A stretch of DNA of 64,000 bases, taken from positions 620,001-684,000 of the forward strand of contig NZ_CP062008.1 in the NCBI RefSeq assembly GCF_005670685.2. Reading direction: 5' to 3'. Every line of letters starts with the position of its first letter. Within the stretch, counting starts at the first letter, position 1. A program made the position numbers and the translations under genes. The notes under the pieces are model-generated. The model saw only the letters and a list, made by a program, of their open reading frames with translations, made no database searches and had not been told where the DNA came from. Shown piece by piece: positions 8,956 through 17,122 of the stretch. This DNA is from Mycolicibacterium mucogenicum DSM 44124. Lineage in GTDB: Bacteria > Actinomycetota > Actinomycetes > Mycobacteriales > Mycobacteriaceae.

Positions 8956-9347
8956 CAGAGCCACACCACCGAAGCGACGTTGATCAGCATGTGCAGGATG
9001 TTGTCGGCGATGATCAGGAGCCACACTGACAGCCAGTCGGGCCGGTCAGGGCCGTGCCCAGTCGCGGTATGCGGTGGCCGAAATGCAAACGGCGCCAGCT
9101 GATTCTTGAACCACACCACGTGGCGTGCCAGCCGGAACCGGTCGATCACGATGTGGGTGCCGACGATTACCGCTAGCGCCGCGGCCGACTGGGTAACGAA
9201 CAGGAATGGCAGCCCGTACGTCACTCCATGCGTGACAGCCGGCCACCAGTGCTTCGTCTTCTCCTGCGCCATCCAATCCGACTGGATCAGGTAGTCACCG
9301 ACCATGTGCGCCAGACCAGCCAGTGCGATTGCCGTTGCGACGCTCAT
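8955..9347 (-). CDS. DUF3307-like membrane protein
   Basis: 130 aa with about four hydrophobic helices. The motifs HMVGDYLIQSDWMAQEKTKH and THIVIDRFRLARH give the D...Q, H and H..ID pattern of DUF3307 integral membrane proteins. It starts inside the portal stop (ATGA, 9344-9347). Biochemical role unknown; a membrane protein among virion genes is odd. Confidence 0.65.
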   Translation of the reverse strand: MSVATAIALAGLAHMVGDYLIQSDWMAQEKTKHWWPAVTHGVTYGLPFLFVTQSAAALAVIVGTHIVIDRFRLARHVVWFKNQLAPFAFRPPHTATGHGPDRPDWLSVWLLIIADNILHMLINVASVVWL

Positions 9348-11224
9348 CCGACAACCTCGGCATCGATCAGGGGCATGGTCAGCTCACGCTCGACACGACG
9401 CCGCACCGCCGCCCGAATCCCCGCAGGGTCAATCCCGTAGCGATTGGTCAGCTCATCGAGCGACGAATCCCAGCCCTTGATCAGGTCGGGCACCTGCTCG
9501 CGCCGAACCGGGCCCATAACGCGGTGCGTCGCGTGCATCGGAATCGACTGCAGCCGATCGAAATCGGCGCGCGTCCGGCGCCGCTTCCCCGCCAACTCGA
9601 GCGCCCGGTCGACCAACAGATCGACAGCAAAATCAGTACTTTCACGCACGGCAGCCTCCTGCGACGTGTCCTCGGTGCCCGGCTCCGACTGGGGCACGGT
9701 GCTATCCGCCGGGGGCGGCGCCTGATCGATCGCCGGAGGCGGGGCCGGCTGCGGGAAATCGATGGCCTGCAGTGACTTATCCAGCAGCGGCAACAGCGTG
9801 GTGATCAGCTCCGGCTTCTTGGACACCTGGTCCTGAGCCCACTGCTGCCAGCCCTCCAACGTGTCCAGCTCGTACATGCCGTCGGCGGGCAGCTTCAGCT
9901 GCCGCACCAGGGCCTCGTTGGTGAACGCGCCGCGGTCGTTTGCGTCCTTCGCCTCGTCGGTCAGGTCGGGGTCGGCGGTCAGGTGGCTGGCGTCGTACCA
10001 CAGGCAGTACTTCGAGGGGTCAATTCCCTCGGACGCCAAGACGTTCCGCAGCACTGAGTCGTAGATGGCCTGGCAGATAGTCACCATCGCCGGGGCCAGG
10101 TGCTGCTGCACATCCTCGTCAGCGACGATCCACGCGGACCAGTGATTCGACCCGCCCATCCCGAACAGGCGCTCTGGCGAAATCTCTAGGCCCATCGCCA
10201 GTCGCGTGATGGCCTTGTCGCGGGTCGTAAGCGTTTCGGCCTGCAGGTCCTTACCGAACTGAATGTGGGCGATATTTTTGATCTGGTCGCCAGGCGCGGT
10301 GATGACAATCGGCGCCAGCGACGCCATGCTGCCGGGGCCCTCCTCGCTGGAGGCCGTCGCGACGTCGAAGATCATCTGCTGGAGCTGGCCCGCAACTTTG
10401 CGTTTCGGCTGCGGCGGCGCTGGCGGCTCGCCCGGTTTGTCCGCCGACACCGGGGCTTGGGTGTCCGGCAGCGACGCCTCAGACGGGATCACCAGAATGC
10501 CGTTGTTGATCAGCCGCGAATCGTCAGTGTTGGCGATCTTGCGCGTCGAGCGCCGAATCTCGCGCAGCGGATCGAGCACCGCCTGCACTGGCGACGACGG
10601 CAGTGTGGCGTCCTCGGCGTCCGGGTTCCACACGCGGAAGATGCCGTCGCCCTTCTCGTGGTCGAACTTGTGCTTCGACCCGTCGGGCAGCTTGATGAGC
10701 GCTTCACCGTCACGCTGGCCGCGCTCAATCTCGCGGTGTGTCACCACAAACCAGCGCTCCAGCAGTGGCGAGCCGTCCGCCCAGCCGCCTTCGGGTTGCA
10801 TCAGGATGGCGATCCAGTGCTCGCCCGGCACGGTCAGCTGCTCCGTCGCCCGTTTCACCAGCTGCGACTGTCCGAGCGCGCCGCCGGCGATCGATTTCAC
10901 GATCTCGGCGAACCGCTGGCCCTCTGTGTTCTTCTCGTCGATTGATCCAGTCGGTAGACCGTCGTCGCCGATCTCGGATGCCACGAACCGGATACGGCTG
11001 CACGAGTTCGCGCGCCAGCCAACGTAGTAGCGAAGCTCACCGACGCAGCGGTAGTGCTCCCACGCCTCGTCCTGCCACTGCTTGCGCGCGCCACCGATAC
11101 CGGACTTGAACAACTGGTTCACGTCCGTGACGGGGGCGGATGCGGCGGTCAGGGCGCGGCGGGCCACGCGCGCGGCCTTAGGCGTACGAACGACGCGGAG
11201 AGATCGGCCAGCCACGTGCGACAC
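9344..11224 (-). CDS. Portal protein
   Basis: 626 aa from a GTG at 11224. Typical portal layout: helical N-terminus (WQDEAWEHYRCVGELRYYVG), a beta-rich wing, then a helical stem and clip including TTRDKAITRLAMGLEISPER and FGMGGSNHWSAWIVADEDV. The last ~130 residues are a Pro/Gln-rich linker and a helical tail. The dodecameric portal forms the DNA entry vertex. Its place after terminase and before MuF is canonical. Confidence 0.85.
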   Translation of the reverse strand: MSHVAGRSLRVVRTPKAARVARRALTAASAPVTDVNQLFKSGIGGARKQWQDEAWEHYRCVGELRYYVGWRANSCSRIRFVASEIGDDGLPTGSIDEKNTEGQRFAEIVKSIAGGALGQSQLVKRATEQLTVPGEHWIAILMQPEGGWADGSPLLERWFVVTHREIERGQRDGEALIKLPDGSKHKFDHEKGDGIFRVWNPDAEDATLPSSPVQAVLDPLREIRRSTRKIANTDDSRLINNGILVIPSEASLPDTQAPVSADKPGEPPAPPQPKRKVAGQLQQMIFDVATASSEEGPGSMASLAPIVITAPGDQIKNIAHIQFGKDLQAETLTTRDKAITRLAMGLEISPERLFGMGGSNHWSAWIVADEDVQQHLAPAMVTICQAIYDSVLRNVLASEGIDPSKYCLWYDASHLTADPDLTDEAKDANDRGAFTNEALVRQLKLPADGMYELDTLEGWQQWAQDQVSKKPELITTLLPLLDKSLQAIDFPQPAPPPAIDQAPPPADSTVPQSEPGTEDTSQEAAVRESTDFAVDLLVDRALELAGKRRRTRADFDRLQSIPMHATHRVMGPVRREQVPDLIKGWDSSLDELTNRYGIDPAGIRAAVRRRVERELTMPLIDAEVVG

Positions 11225-11241
11225 GCTAAAGACGCAGGGTG

Positions 11242-11652
11242 CTACGGGGTCTCGACGTCTTCGATCACGATGTCGTCGTCATCGGCCGACAGTGGGGCGG
11301 CCAACCCGACCAGATACGACACCGCCAGCAGTATTCCGATGTACTGGGCGACCTTGTTGCCGGAGTGCCACATTGGTATCCACACGGTGCCGGCCGCGAT
11401 CCAGATGCTCACGCACCACGGGCAGCCAATGAAGTAAGTGGCGGTAGACCAACGGGATTCGCGCCGCCGGTAAATCGCAGCCGTGACGTGATCGGTCGTA
11501 CCGTTGGCGTTCGTCCGGGCGTCTTGCAAGTGCCTCTCAACGAAGATCCGCACCGGGTCGAACAATGCGTCGTAGTTGATGAAACGGACGACCCGCGCGA
11601 TGGCGAGCGCGTAGACGGCGAACGTGACGAGTTGAATCCCAAGGCTATTCAT
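11242..11652 (-). CDS. DUF1360-like membrane protein
   Basis: 136 aa, ATG at 11652 inside the upstream gene's end. Two or three transmembrane segments surround FIGCPWCVSIWIA, the CP-C hallmark of DUF1360 membrane proteins found next to terminase in many actinophages. The C-terminus is acidic (DDDDIVIEDVE). Role unknown. Confidence 0.7.
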   Translation of the reverse strand: MNSLGIQLVTFAVYALAIARVVRFINYDALFDPVRIFVERHLQDARTNANGTTDHVTAAIYRRRESRWSTATYFIGCPWCVSIWIAAGTVWIPMWHSGNKVAQYIGILLAVSYLVGLAAPLSADDDDIVIEDVETP

Positions 11653-12244
11653 GCGCCGGGACGGTAATCACCGCTGGTGCAACGCAAATCGTGCTAGAAG
11701 TGCTAGACCCCGTGCTAGATCCGCGTTTCCCAGCCTGGCGATAGCGCTTCTGGCGATCGCGGTGACACTCGCGGCAGAACCGCTTGCCGGTCGATTTCTG
11801 AATGTACGTGTTGTACGCGGTCATCGCGTGCCCAGCCGAGCACACCGGGACCGCGCCGCCGGTGATCTGCGCATCAATCATGCGATCGAGTTGCAGCCGC
11901 ACCCGGCCGAGCTCGGCCTCCACCTCACCCTTCTCGCGGTCCTTGGCCGCCAACTCCGAACGCACCAGCCGCAATTCGTCAGTGAACGCCCGTGTCTCAC
12001 GCAGAGCCACGACGCACACCTGGGTCATGTCCTCGGCGCGAATCGACTTCACCAGCCGGATGGAGCAGCCGGTGCGGTCCGCTATGTCCTTCGCCGTCAG
12101 TCCATGAACGGTCAGGCCGGCGACCAGCCAGCAGCGATCAGGCCCAGGGAGGTCCTGCATGCGTTTCGAGGCCTTCGGGGAGGCGAGCACCGACGGCACG
12201 AGCTGCTCGTCGGGTTCCCACCGCTGCAATGGCTCCGCCGTCAC
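11645..12244 (-). CDS. HTH and zinc-binding protein of the packaging region
   Basis: About 199 aa from GTG 12244; a TTG at 12274 gives ten more residues, and no ATG is available. An HTH-like part (LTAKDIADRTGCSIRLVKSI) is followed by a coiled coil (~residues 85-130). Then comes a zinc-binding part with CSAGH and GKRFCRECHRDRQKRY. DNA binding next to the large terminase makes a small-terminase role possible. The TTG or GTG start lies just past the terminator. Confidence 0.6.
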   Translation of the reverse strand: MTAEPLQRWEPDEQLVPSVLASPKASKRMQDLPGPDRCWLVAGLTVHGLTAKDIADRTGCSIRLVKSIRAEDMTQVCVVALRETRAFTDELRLVRSELAAKDREKGEVEAELGRVRLQLDRMIDAQITGGAVPVCSAGHAMTAYNTYIQKSTGKRFCRECHRDRQKRYRQAGKRGSSTGSSTSSTICVAPAVITVPAHE

Positions 12245-12283
12245 AGGCCTCAAGGTAAGGAACTGGGGTGTCAAACCCCAACG

Positions 12284-12348
12284 TGAAGAAAACCGGCCCT
12301 TGCACCCTCGTGGTCGAAAGCCGGTGAGGGGCAGCGGGGCCGGTGTTT
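12284..12348 (-). terminator. Intrinsic terminator after the large terminase
   Basis: Arms ACCGGCCC (12292-12299) and GGGCCGGT (12337-12344) enclose a smaller CACCCTC/GAGGG-type stem. Leftward the stem is followed by TTTTCTTC. It lies between the terminase stop and the HTH/zinc gene. Confidence 0.75.
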
Positions 12349-12381
12349 ATGTCGACGACGCTACACCCGGCGTCCGACAAG

Positions 12382-13929
12382 TCAGCTGACGCGGCGCCGC
12401 CACGCCGCCATGTCCGCCACCGGTCCGCCGCGAGTGATGCCGTGCGCGGCGTTGTGCACCGACTGCGCGACTTGCGCCGCCGGGCTGGACAGTGGGCCGG
12501 CCATGTCCCACTCCACGCCAGCAGCGTGGACGCACACGTCATGGCCAATCACCAACGCCGCCAGCGAGTCCGGCTGGTGCTGCCCCGACTGCCATTCGAT
12601 CGCCCGCTTCTCGAAATCGGGGAAGTACCCGGCCAGTTGGCAGGTGCCCACCTCGAGGGCTTGCAGCAGCGCCGCCGACCGGGCCTGCGCGTCGCCGACC
12701 CGGGGCCGGCCCTTCGGTGGCCACGTCGACACCTTGATCGGTCGCATCACCTCACCCGTGGTCGTCAGGTGCTCGACCGCGGCGCGTTTGATCGCGTCCT
12801 TGACCACCCGCGTGTAGGTCTCGCGCGCCGAGAAACCCTCCACCACGATCTCGCTGGCCCCAACGTCGATGGCCAGCCGCACAGCCTCGCGCGCCCATTG
12901 GTCCGACGTCATCGGCTTCGACCGGTCCGCGATCATCGCGACCCGGTTACCGCCCATCAGCGACGTCGCCACCACACCACACGAGTCGCCGGTGCCCGAG
13001 TCGGACGGGTCGACCGACACCACAGTCAGCAGCGGGTTGGCCGGGGCGACCGCGATCCGGTGCGACTCCAACCACTCACGCTTCACCAGGCCGCCCTCGG
13101 GATTCGACGGCACACCCATGAACTGCGCGAACCACTGCCGCTCACCCACCAGCGCGCGCTTGTCGGCGAAATCCTCAGGCGTGTAACCCAAGGCCGACAC
13201 CATCGCCACACCCGGATCCTTCTCGAGCGCATCCGGCACCGTCGGATCACCGACAGCCGTCACGTTCGTCAGGTTCCACTTCCCGGGCTGCAGCTTCAGT
13301 AGCTCGCCGGCCAGGTCCTCCTGGTGCCAGCGCGTCATGACGAGCAGCTGCGAGCCGCCGGGATGCACACGAGTCGACAGCGAGCCCTGATACTCCGTCA
13401 GCACCCGCTTTCGGTGCGCGGGCGAATCCGCCTCCGACGCACCACCCACAACGTCATCGAGGATCAGAATGTCCGCGCCCTTACCGACGATGTTCGACGT
13501 GATACCCGCGGCCAACATGCCGCCCTGGTGACCCTCCACCAGCCAGCGGCCGACCGCAGCCTTATCCGCCGCGATCCGATACCCGAGGAACTCGGCGTTG
13601 TCCTGCACGATGCGCCGCACCTTGCCCGAATGCTCCTTGGCCAGATCGTCACCGTTCGACACGATCATGATCTGCAAATCCGGGTTCACCATGAACGCCC
13701 ACACCGGCATCCACACCGCCAGCATCTGAGACTTACCAGTCCGCGGCGGCGTGTTCACGATGTCGCGACCATTCGGGTCGACCACCGACCGCACCGCGAT
13801 CATGTCGAGCAGCTTGATCGTCGGCGTCACGTTGAACTTCGAATCCAGCATGCAGGCCAGCTCGGCGGGCGACTGCGGCCGGCGGGCGCGCCGCCTGGCC
13901 GTAATGCACGCCGCCGCAACGCTGATCAC
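12382..13929 (-). CDS. Terminase large subunit
   Basis: 515 aa, GTG at 13929 overlapping the upstream stop (GTGA). The ATPase has Walker A PPRTGKSQ (residues 61-68) and Walker B ILILDD (154-159), followed by coupling motif LLVMTRWH. The C-terminal RNase H-like nuclease starts with VSVDPSDSGTGD (Asp307) and has a late acidic motif near DSLAALVIGHDV. It cuts and pumps concatemeric DNA into the prohead through the portal. Confidence 0.92.
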   Translation of the reverse strand: MISVAAACITARRRARRPQSPAELACMLDSKFNVTPTIKLLDMIAVRSVVDPNGRDIVNTPPRTGKSQMLAVWMPVWAFMVNPDLQIMIVSNGDDLAKEHSGKVRRIVQDNAEFLGYRIAADKAAVGRWLVEGHQGGMLAAGITSNIVGKGADILILDDVVGGASEADSPAHRKRVLTEYQGSLSTRVHPGGSQLLVMTRWHQEDLAGELLKLQPGKWNLTNVTAVGDPTVPDALEKDPGVAMVSALGYTPEDFADKRALVGERQWFAQFMGVPSNPEGGLVKREWLESHRIAVAPANPLLTVVSVDPSDSGTGDSCGVVATSLMGGNRVAMIADRSKPMTSDQWAREAVRLAIDVGASEIVVEGFSARETYTRVVKDAIKRAAVEHLTTTGEVMRPIKVSTWPPKGRPRVGDAQARSAALLQALEVGTCQLAGYFPDFEKRAIEWQSGQHQPDSLAALVIGHDVCVHAAGVEWDMAGPLSSPAAQVAQSVHNAAHGITRGGPVADMAAWRRRVS

Positions 13930-15212
13930 GACGAGCTGACCTCCATGAACGACACTGGGACACCGTCGAGCGTCGGCACGATGCCCGTGTGGGCCTCGAA
14001 CCGGCGCAGGATCACGTCCGCGTAGCGCGGATCGAGCTCGACGCAGAACGCCCGACTGCCCAGCCCGTGCGCGGCGATCAGCGTCGACCCGCTACCGGCG
14101 AACGGCTCATAGACGACGCCGCCGGGGCGAAGGCTGTTGCGCAGCATCGCCTGGATCAGAGCTACCGGCTTCATCGTCGGATGCTGCGCATTGCGCGGCG
14201 GCTTGTCGACCTCGAACACCGTGGTCTGCCGATTGTCGCCATGCCAGCGCTCGCCGCCACGCCCGAGACGGCCCGCCGCGCCGGGGGTGAAGCCGTACAG
14301 GATCGGCTCGTGCTCCTTCAGCTTCTCCGACCCGTCGTCCACCTCGGCGAACAGGATCGGCTCGTGCTGGTAGTGGTAATCCGACCGGCCGAGCACCATC
14401 GTGTTTTTGACCCACACGAGGTTCTGCCGCACCAGCAGACCGGCCCCGCGCATCGCGGTCTCGAACGTGACGCGCTCGGTGTCGGCGTGCGCCACGTACA
14501 CCGGCGCACCAGCGCGGCACACCACGACCAGGTTGGAGAACGCACCCGCCAGCAGATCCGGCAGACCGGCCGCCCCGTCGTTCTGGATCGTTAGCGCCGC
14601 CTTCGTCTTGCCCACGTACTCCACGCCATACGGCGGATCGGTCCACACCGCGTCGGGCCGCACGTCGCCGCACAGCCGCCGCACCGCGTCGAGATCGGTC
14701 GATGACCCGACGAGCAGCCGATGCCCGCCCAGCTCCCACACCTGGCCGAGCTGCGACACCGGATCAGCCGGCGCCGGGGGAGCGTCGTCCGGATCGGTGT
14801 GGGGCTCGGGTGGGAACAGGTCACGCTCGAGCGCGAGCAGGTCGCTGTCGGTGAAGCCTGTGCCCGACAGGTCCTCGAGGGAGGACAGAAGCTCGTAGAT
14901 CTCGTTGCTGTCGTAGTCGCCGAGGTCGGCGAGCCGGTTGTCGGCCAGGACGATGGAGCGGGCGGTCTGTTCGTCGACGTCGATAACGGCGCAGTCGATG
15001 GTCGGCCAGTCGAGCGAGCGGGCCGCCATCAGGGTGTGGTTTCCGGCGAGCACCTCCATGACGCGGCCGGTGAGTGTTCCGGCGTTCACCACGATCGGCC
15101 GGTATTGGCCGTGCTTCGTGAGCGATACCGCGATCTGGGCGATGTCGCCGCGTCGGGGGTTGTGGTTGAAGGTCTGGAGTTCGTCTACCGCCAAGGCTCG
15201 GTAATCGGGCAT
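13926..15212 (-). CDS. ParB-like domain fused to DNA methyltransferase (N4/N6 type)
   Basis: 428 aa. Residues 1-~95 are a ParB/Srx-like domain (NPRRGDIAQIAVSLTKHGQY, EVLAGNHTLMAARSL). Residues ~155-428 are a beta-class amino-methyltransferase with motif IV DPPY (192-195) before motif I EPFAGSGST (~385), and the RNAQHPTMKP segment. It modifies Ade or Cyt, perhaps protecting phage DNA or marking a packaging site. First gene of the leftward late block, coupled to terminase by GTGA. Confidence 0.88.
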   Translation of the reverse strand: MPDYRALAVDELQTFNHNPRRGDIAQIAVSLTKHGQYRPIVVNAGTLTGRVMEVLAGNHTLMAARSLDWPTIDCAVIDVDEQTARSIVLADNRLADLGDYDSNEIYELLSSLEDLSGTGFTDSDLLALERDLFPPEPHTDPDDAPPAPADPVSQLGQVWELGGHRLLVGSSTDLDAVRRLCGDVRPDAVWTDPPYGVEYVGKTKAALTIQNDGAAGLPDLLAGAFSNLVVVCRAGAPVYVAHADTERVTFETAMRGAGLLVRQNLVWVKNTMVLGRSDYHYQHEPILFAEVDDGSEKLKEHEPILYGFTPGAAGRLGRGGERWHGDNRQTTVFEVDKPPRNAQHPTMKPVALIQAMLRNSLRPGGVVYEPFAGSGSTLIAAHGLGSRAFCVELDPRYADVILRRFEAHTGIVPTLDGVPVSFMEVSSS

Positions 15213-15257
15213 GCGGGCAGCGTGATGCGGAGGGGTGAAAACGGGCTTAGAATGTGT

Positions 15258-15291
15258 TTGACACTTTTAGAAAGTGTTATACACTTTAGGC
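15258..15291 (+). promoter_or_regulatory. Leaderless promoter with palindromic operator for the toxin-antitoxin pair
   Basis: TTGACA at 15258-15263, 16-bp spacer, TACACT (TANNNT) at 15280-15285, six bases, then ATG at 15292, so the transcript should begin at the start codon. ACACTTTTAGAAAGTGT (15261-15277) is a palindrome with 7-bp arms and fills the spacer, with another ACACTTT beside it. This fits autorepression by the downstream RHH-type protein. Confidence 0.7.
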
Positions 15292-15612
15292 ATGCGGATC
15301 GAGATCTACTGGACAGCCCTGAAGAACGGCATCACCGAAGCCGAGATCCGCGCCATCCTCAACAACTACGAACTCCGCATCTCCATCCCGACTCGAGAGG
15401 AAGGAATCGAAGCCGATGACTACTTCTACGTCGGCCGCGCTGCCGCCAACGAGCCCCACATCGAGGTCATCGCCGACCACATCGACCCCGAGGTCGCGCA
15501 GGTTTTCCACGCCATGATGCTCAAGCGCAACAGCGTTCGCGAGCTCGGCCTGCGCCGCTTCATCAAGCCCGACTTCGCGCGCCAGCGCCGCCAGCGCAAG
15601 CGCCGCGAATAG
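15292..15612 (+). CDS. Putative type II toxin
   Basis: 106 aa, MRIEIYWTALKNGITEAEI; the ATG at 15292 coincides with the predicted transcript start. The ITEAEIRAIL helix, a mid-protein VGRAA strand and EVAQVFHAMMLKRNS match small actinobacterial BrnT/RelE-like toxins, though I know no named family for it. The C-terminus is very basic (RQRRQRKRRE). It is followed on the same strand by a protein with a ribbon-helix-helix-like segment, the usual partner. Plus strand, against the flow of the surrounding phage genes. Confidence 0.6.
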   Translation: MRIEIYWTALKNGITEAEIRAILNNYELRISIPTREEGIEADDYFYVGRAAANEPHIEVIADHIDPEVAQVFHAMMLKRNSVRELGLRRFIKPDFARQRRQRKRRE

Positions 15613-15748
15613 CGCGCGGGCGCTCCCGCCCGCACCACCACCCAACATCACCTACGCCAACGCACACGCTCCCCGCACACACCTTCACCTACACCTCCCC
15701 ATCACCTGCACCTACGCCTACACCTTCCACGCAACAGGATCCGCAACC

Positions 15749-16321
15749 ATGACAGAAAAGCGCCGCCGCACACCCGCCGACTACGAAGCCGCCGCCGCCG
15801 ACTACGAACGCCACCCCCCGACCGCCGACGAAATCCGCTCGATCGAGTTCGGCCCCGGACTCCTGCGTATGGGACGCCCCCGCAAGGCCGACGCCGCCGC
15901 GGGCAAAAGCGGCAAAACCCCCGCGATGGCGCTCCGGCTCCCCGACGAAACCCGCACCGAACTCAAAGCCCGCGTCGACGAGGACCACGAAGCCGCAAGC
16001 GAATCCGAACTGGTCCGCGTCGCCATCCACGAGTACTTCCAGCGCCACCCCCGGCCAGGACGTGGCGGGCCCCGGTTCCCCGGCTTCCCAGGCAAGGTCA
16101 TCAGCGTCACTGACGCACCTCGAGAGGTCGCCGAACTCACGGCCAAGATCGTCGGCGCCTTCGAGCACCAGTCGCACCGACAGGGCTTCGACTTCACGGT
16201 CAAGCCGCACATGGTCGGAGCCGGCGAAGCGACCGTCGTGTTCCTAGACGCCGAAGGCGGACTCATCAACATCAACATCGAAGAATTCGCCGCCGACCTA
16301 ACCGAAGTGCGCCCCCGCTAG
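15749..16321 (+). CDS. Putative RHH antitoxin with an extra C-terminal domain
   Basis: 190 aa. Residues 1-~45 hold the acidic TPADYEAAAADYERHPP segment common in antitoxins of this type. Residues ~45-105 carry MGRPRKADAA, MALRLPDETRTELKARV and SESELVRVAIHEYF, a ribbon-helix-helix DNA-binding pattern. Residues ~115-190 are a further alpha/beta domain (ISVTDAPREVAELTAKIVGA; TVVFLDAEGGLININIEEF) not expected in a simple antitoxin. The 136-bp gap from the toxin is CA-rich and has no clear promoter. Confidence 0.55.
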   Translation: MTEKRRRTPADYEAAAADYERHPPTADEIRSIEFGPGLLRMGRPRKADAAAGKSGKTPAMALRLPDETRTELKARVDEDHEAASESELVRVAIHEYFQRHPRPGRGGPRFPGFPGKVISVTDAPREVAELTAKIVGAFEHQSHRQGFDFTVKPHMVGAGEATVVFLDAEGGLININIEEFAADLTEVRPR

Positions 16322-16339
16322 GGCGGGCTCCGGGGCGAC

Positions 16340-16372
16340 AGCGGCCCCCAGTCAACGTGGCTGGGGGCCGCT
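16340..16372 (+). terminator. Hairpin after the antitoxin-like gene
   Basis: AGCGGCCCCCAG (16340-16351) and CTGGGGGCCGCT (16361-16372) form a perfect 12-bp stem with a 9-nt loop, 18 bp past the stop at 16321. The U-tract is weak. Confidence 0.75.
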
Positions 16373-16443
16373 CCGCTTTCGGTGCTCGTCAATTTCGCCG
16401 ATCCACCCCAGCAGGCCTCGGAGCATCCGTAACGTGACGACCC

Positions 16444-16698
16444 ATGGACCTCAACGTCAACCTGCCCCACGACTCCAGGGCGCCCAAGGTCAAAGCGCTG
16501 GTCGCCGAGGCGAAGAGGATGGGCAGTGACCCTCAGATGCGTTACGGCGCATCGCATGTCCTCGACCACCTTCTCGGTGGACTCCTCACGATCGTCGCCG
16601 ACCTCGAACATGAGATCAACGTGATGAAAGCCGACAAAGCCGAAGCGGACCGCAAAGCTACGTTGGCCGAGCATCAGATGAGGCAATACGGCGGGTAG
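16444..16698 (+). CDS. Small helical protein of unknown function
   Basis: 84 aa, MDLNVNLPHDSRAPKVKALV. Mostly helical; residues ~50-78 look like a coiled coil (DLEHEINVMKADKAEADRKA). It lies alone between the terminator at 16340 and the next small gene, on the plus strand. No family recognised. Confidence 0.5.
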   Translation: MDLNVNLPHDSRAPKVKALVAEAKRMGSDPQMRYGASHVLDHLLGGLLTIVADLEHEINVMKADKAEADRKATLAEHQMRQYGG

Positions 16699-16752
16699 TC
16701 CGCCCCTCTCGGGCGTTGCGGCGCGCCGACAAGGCCTGCCACACTCGCACGC

Positions 16753-17103
16753 ATGTTCGATAAATGGGCGCGGGAACTCCTCGGCTACCGCACCCTCCAC
16801 CACGTCGACCGCCCCGTCTGGATCAACACCGCCCGAGCCTTCCCACCCGCCGGAGCACGCCGCGACCAGATACCCATGTGGACCAAAGCCGGAGGCCTCC
16901 ACCTCGAACCCTGGATGCCCGCACGACAACGCGCCTGGCTACTCCGAGCCGACGGCACCTGGCTCGCCCACGTCGAACTCGAGGCCCGTAGCGGCAACGG
17001 TCAATCCACCCTGACGATGCAGCTCTGGCTACTCGCCGACGACATCACCGTGGCCGACCCCACCGGCCACCACGAGCAACCCACACGCGACCACCACGAT
17101 TAA
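16753..17103 (+). CDS. Unknown protein of the plus-strand accessory block
   Basis: 116 aa, MFDKWARELLGYRTLHHVDR. Trp-rich and basic in the middle (PWMPARQRAWLLRADGTW), ending in a His/Asp-rich tail. Codon use is C-ending like the neighbouring plus-strand genes. Eighteen bases before the protease gene, so possibly co-transcribed. No family recognised. Confidence 0.5.
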   Translation: MFDKWARELLGYRTLHHVDRPVWINTARAFPPAGARRDQIPMWTKAGGLHLEPWMPARQRAWLLRADGTWLAHVELEARSGNGQSTLTMQLWLLADDITVADPTGHHEQPTRDHHD

Positions 17104-17122
17104 CGGTGCTAGAACCGAGTGC

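Noticed and set aside
4367..9102. Long plus-strand open frames opposite capsid, MuF and terminase-side genes
   Set aside because: Arg/Gly/Val-rich translations without motifs; they mirror the GC-rich codon pattern of the clear minus-strand genes.
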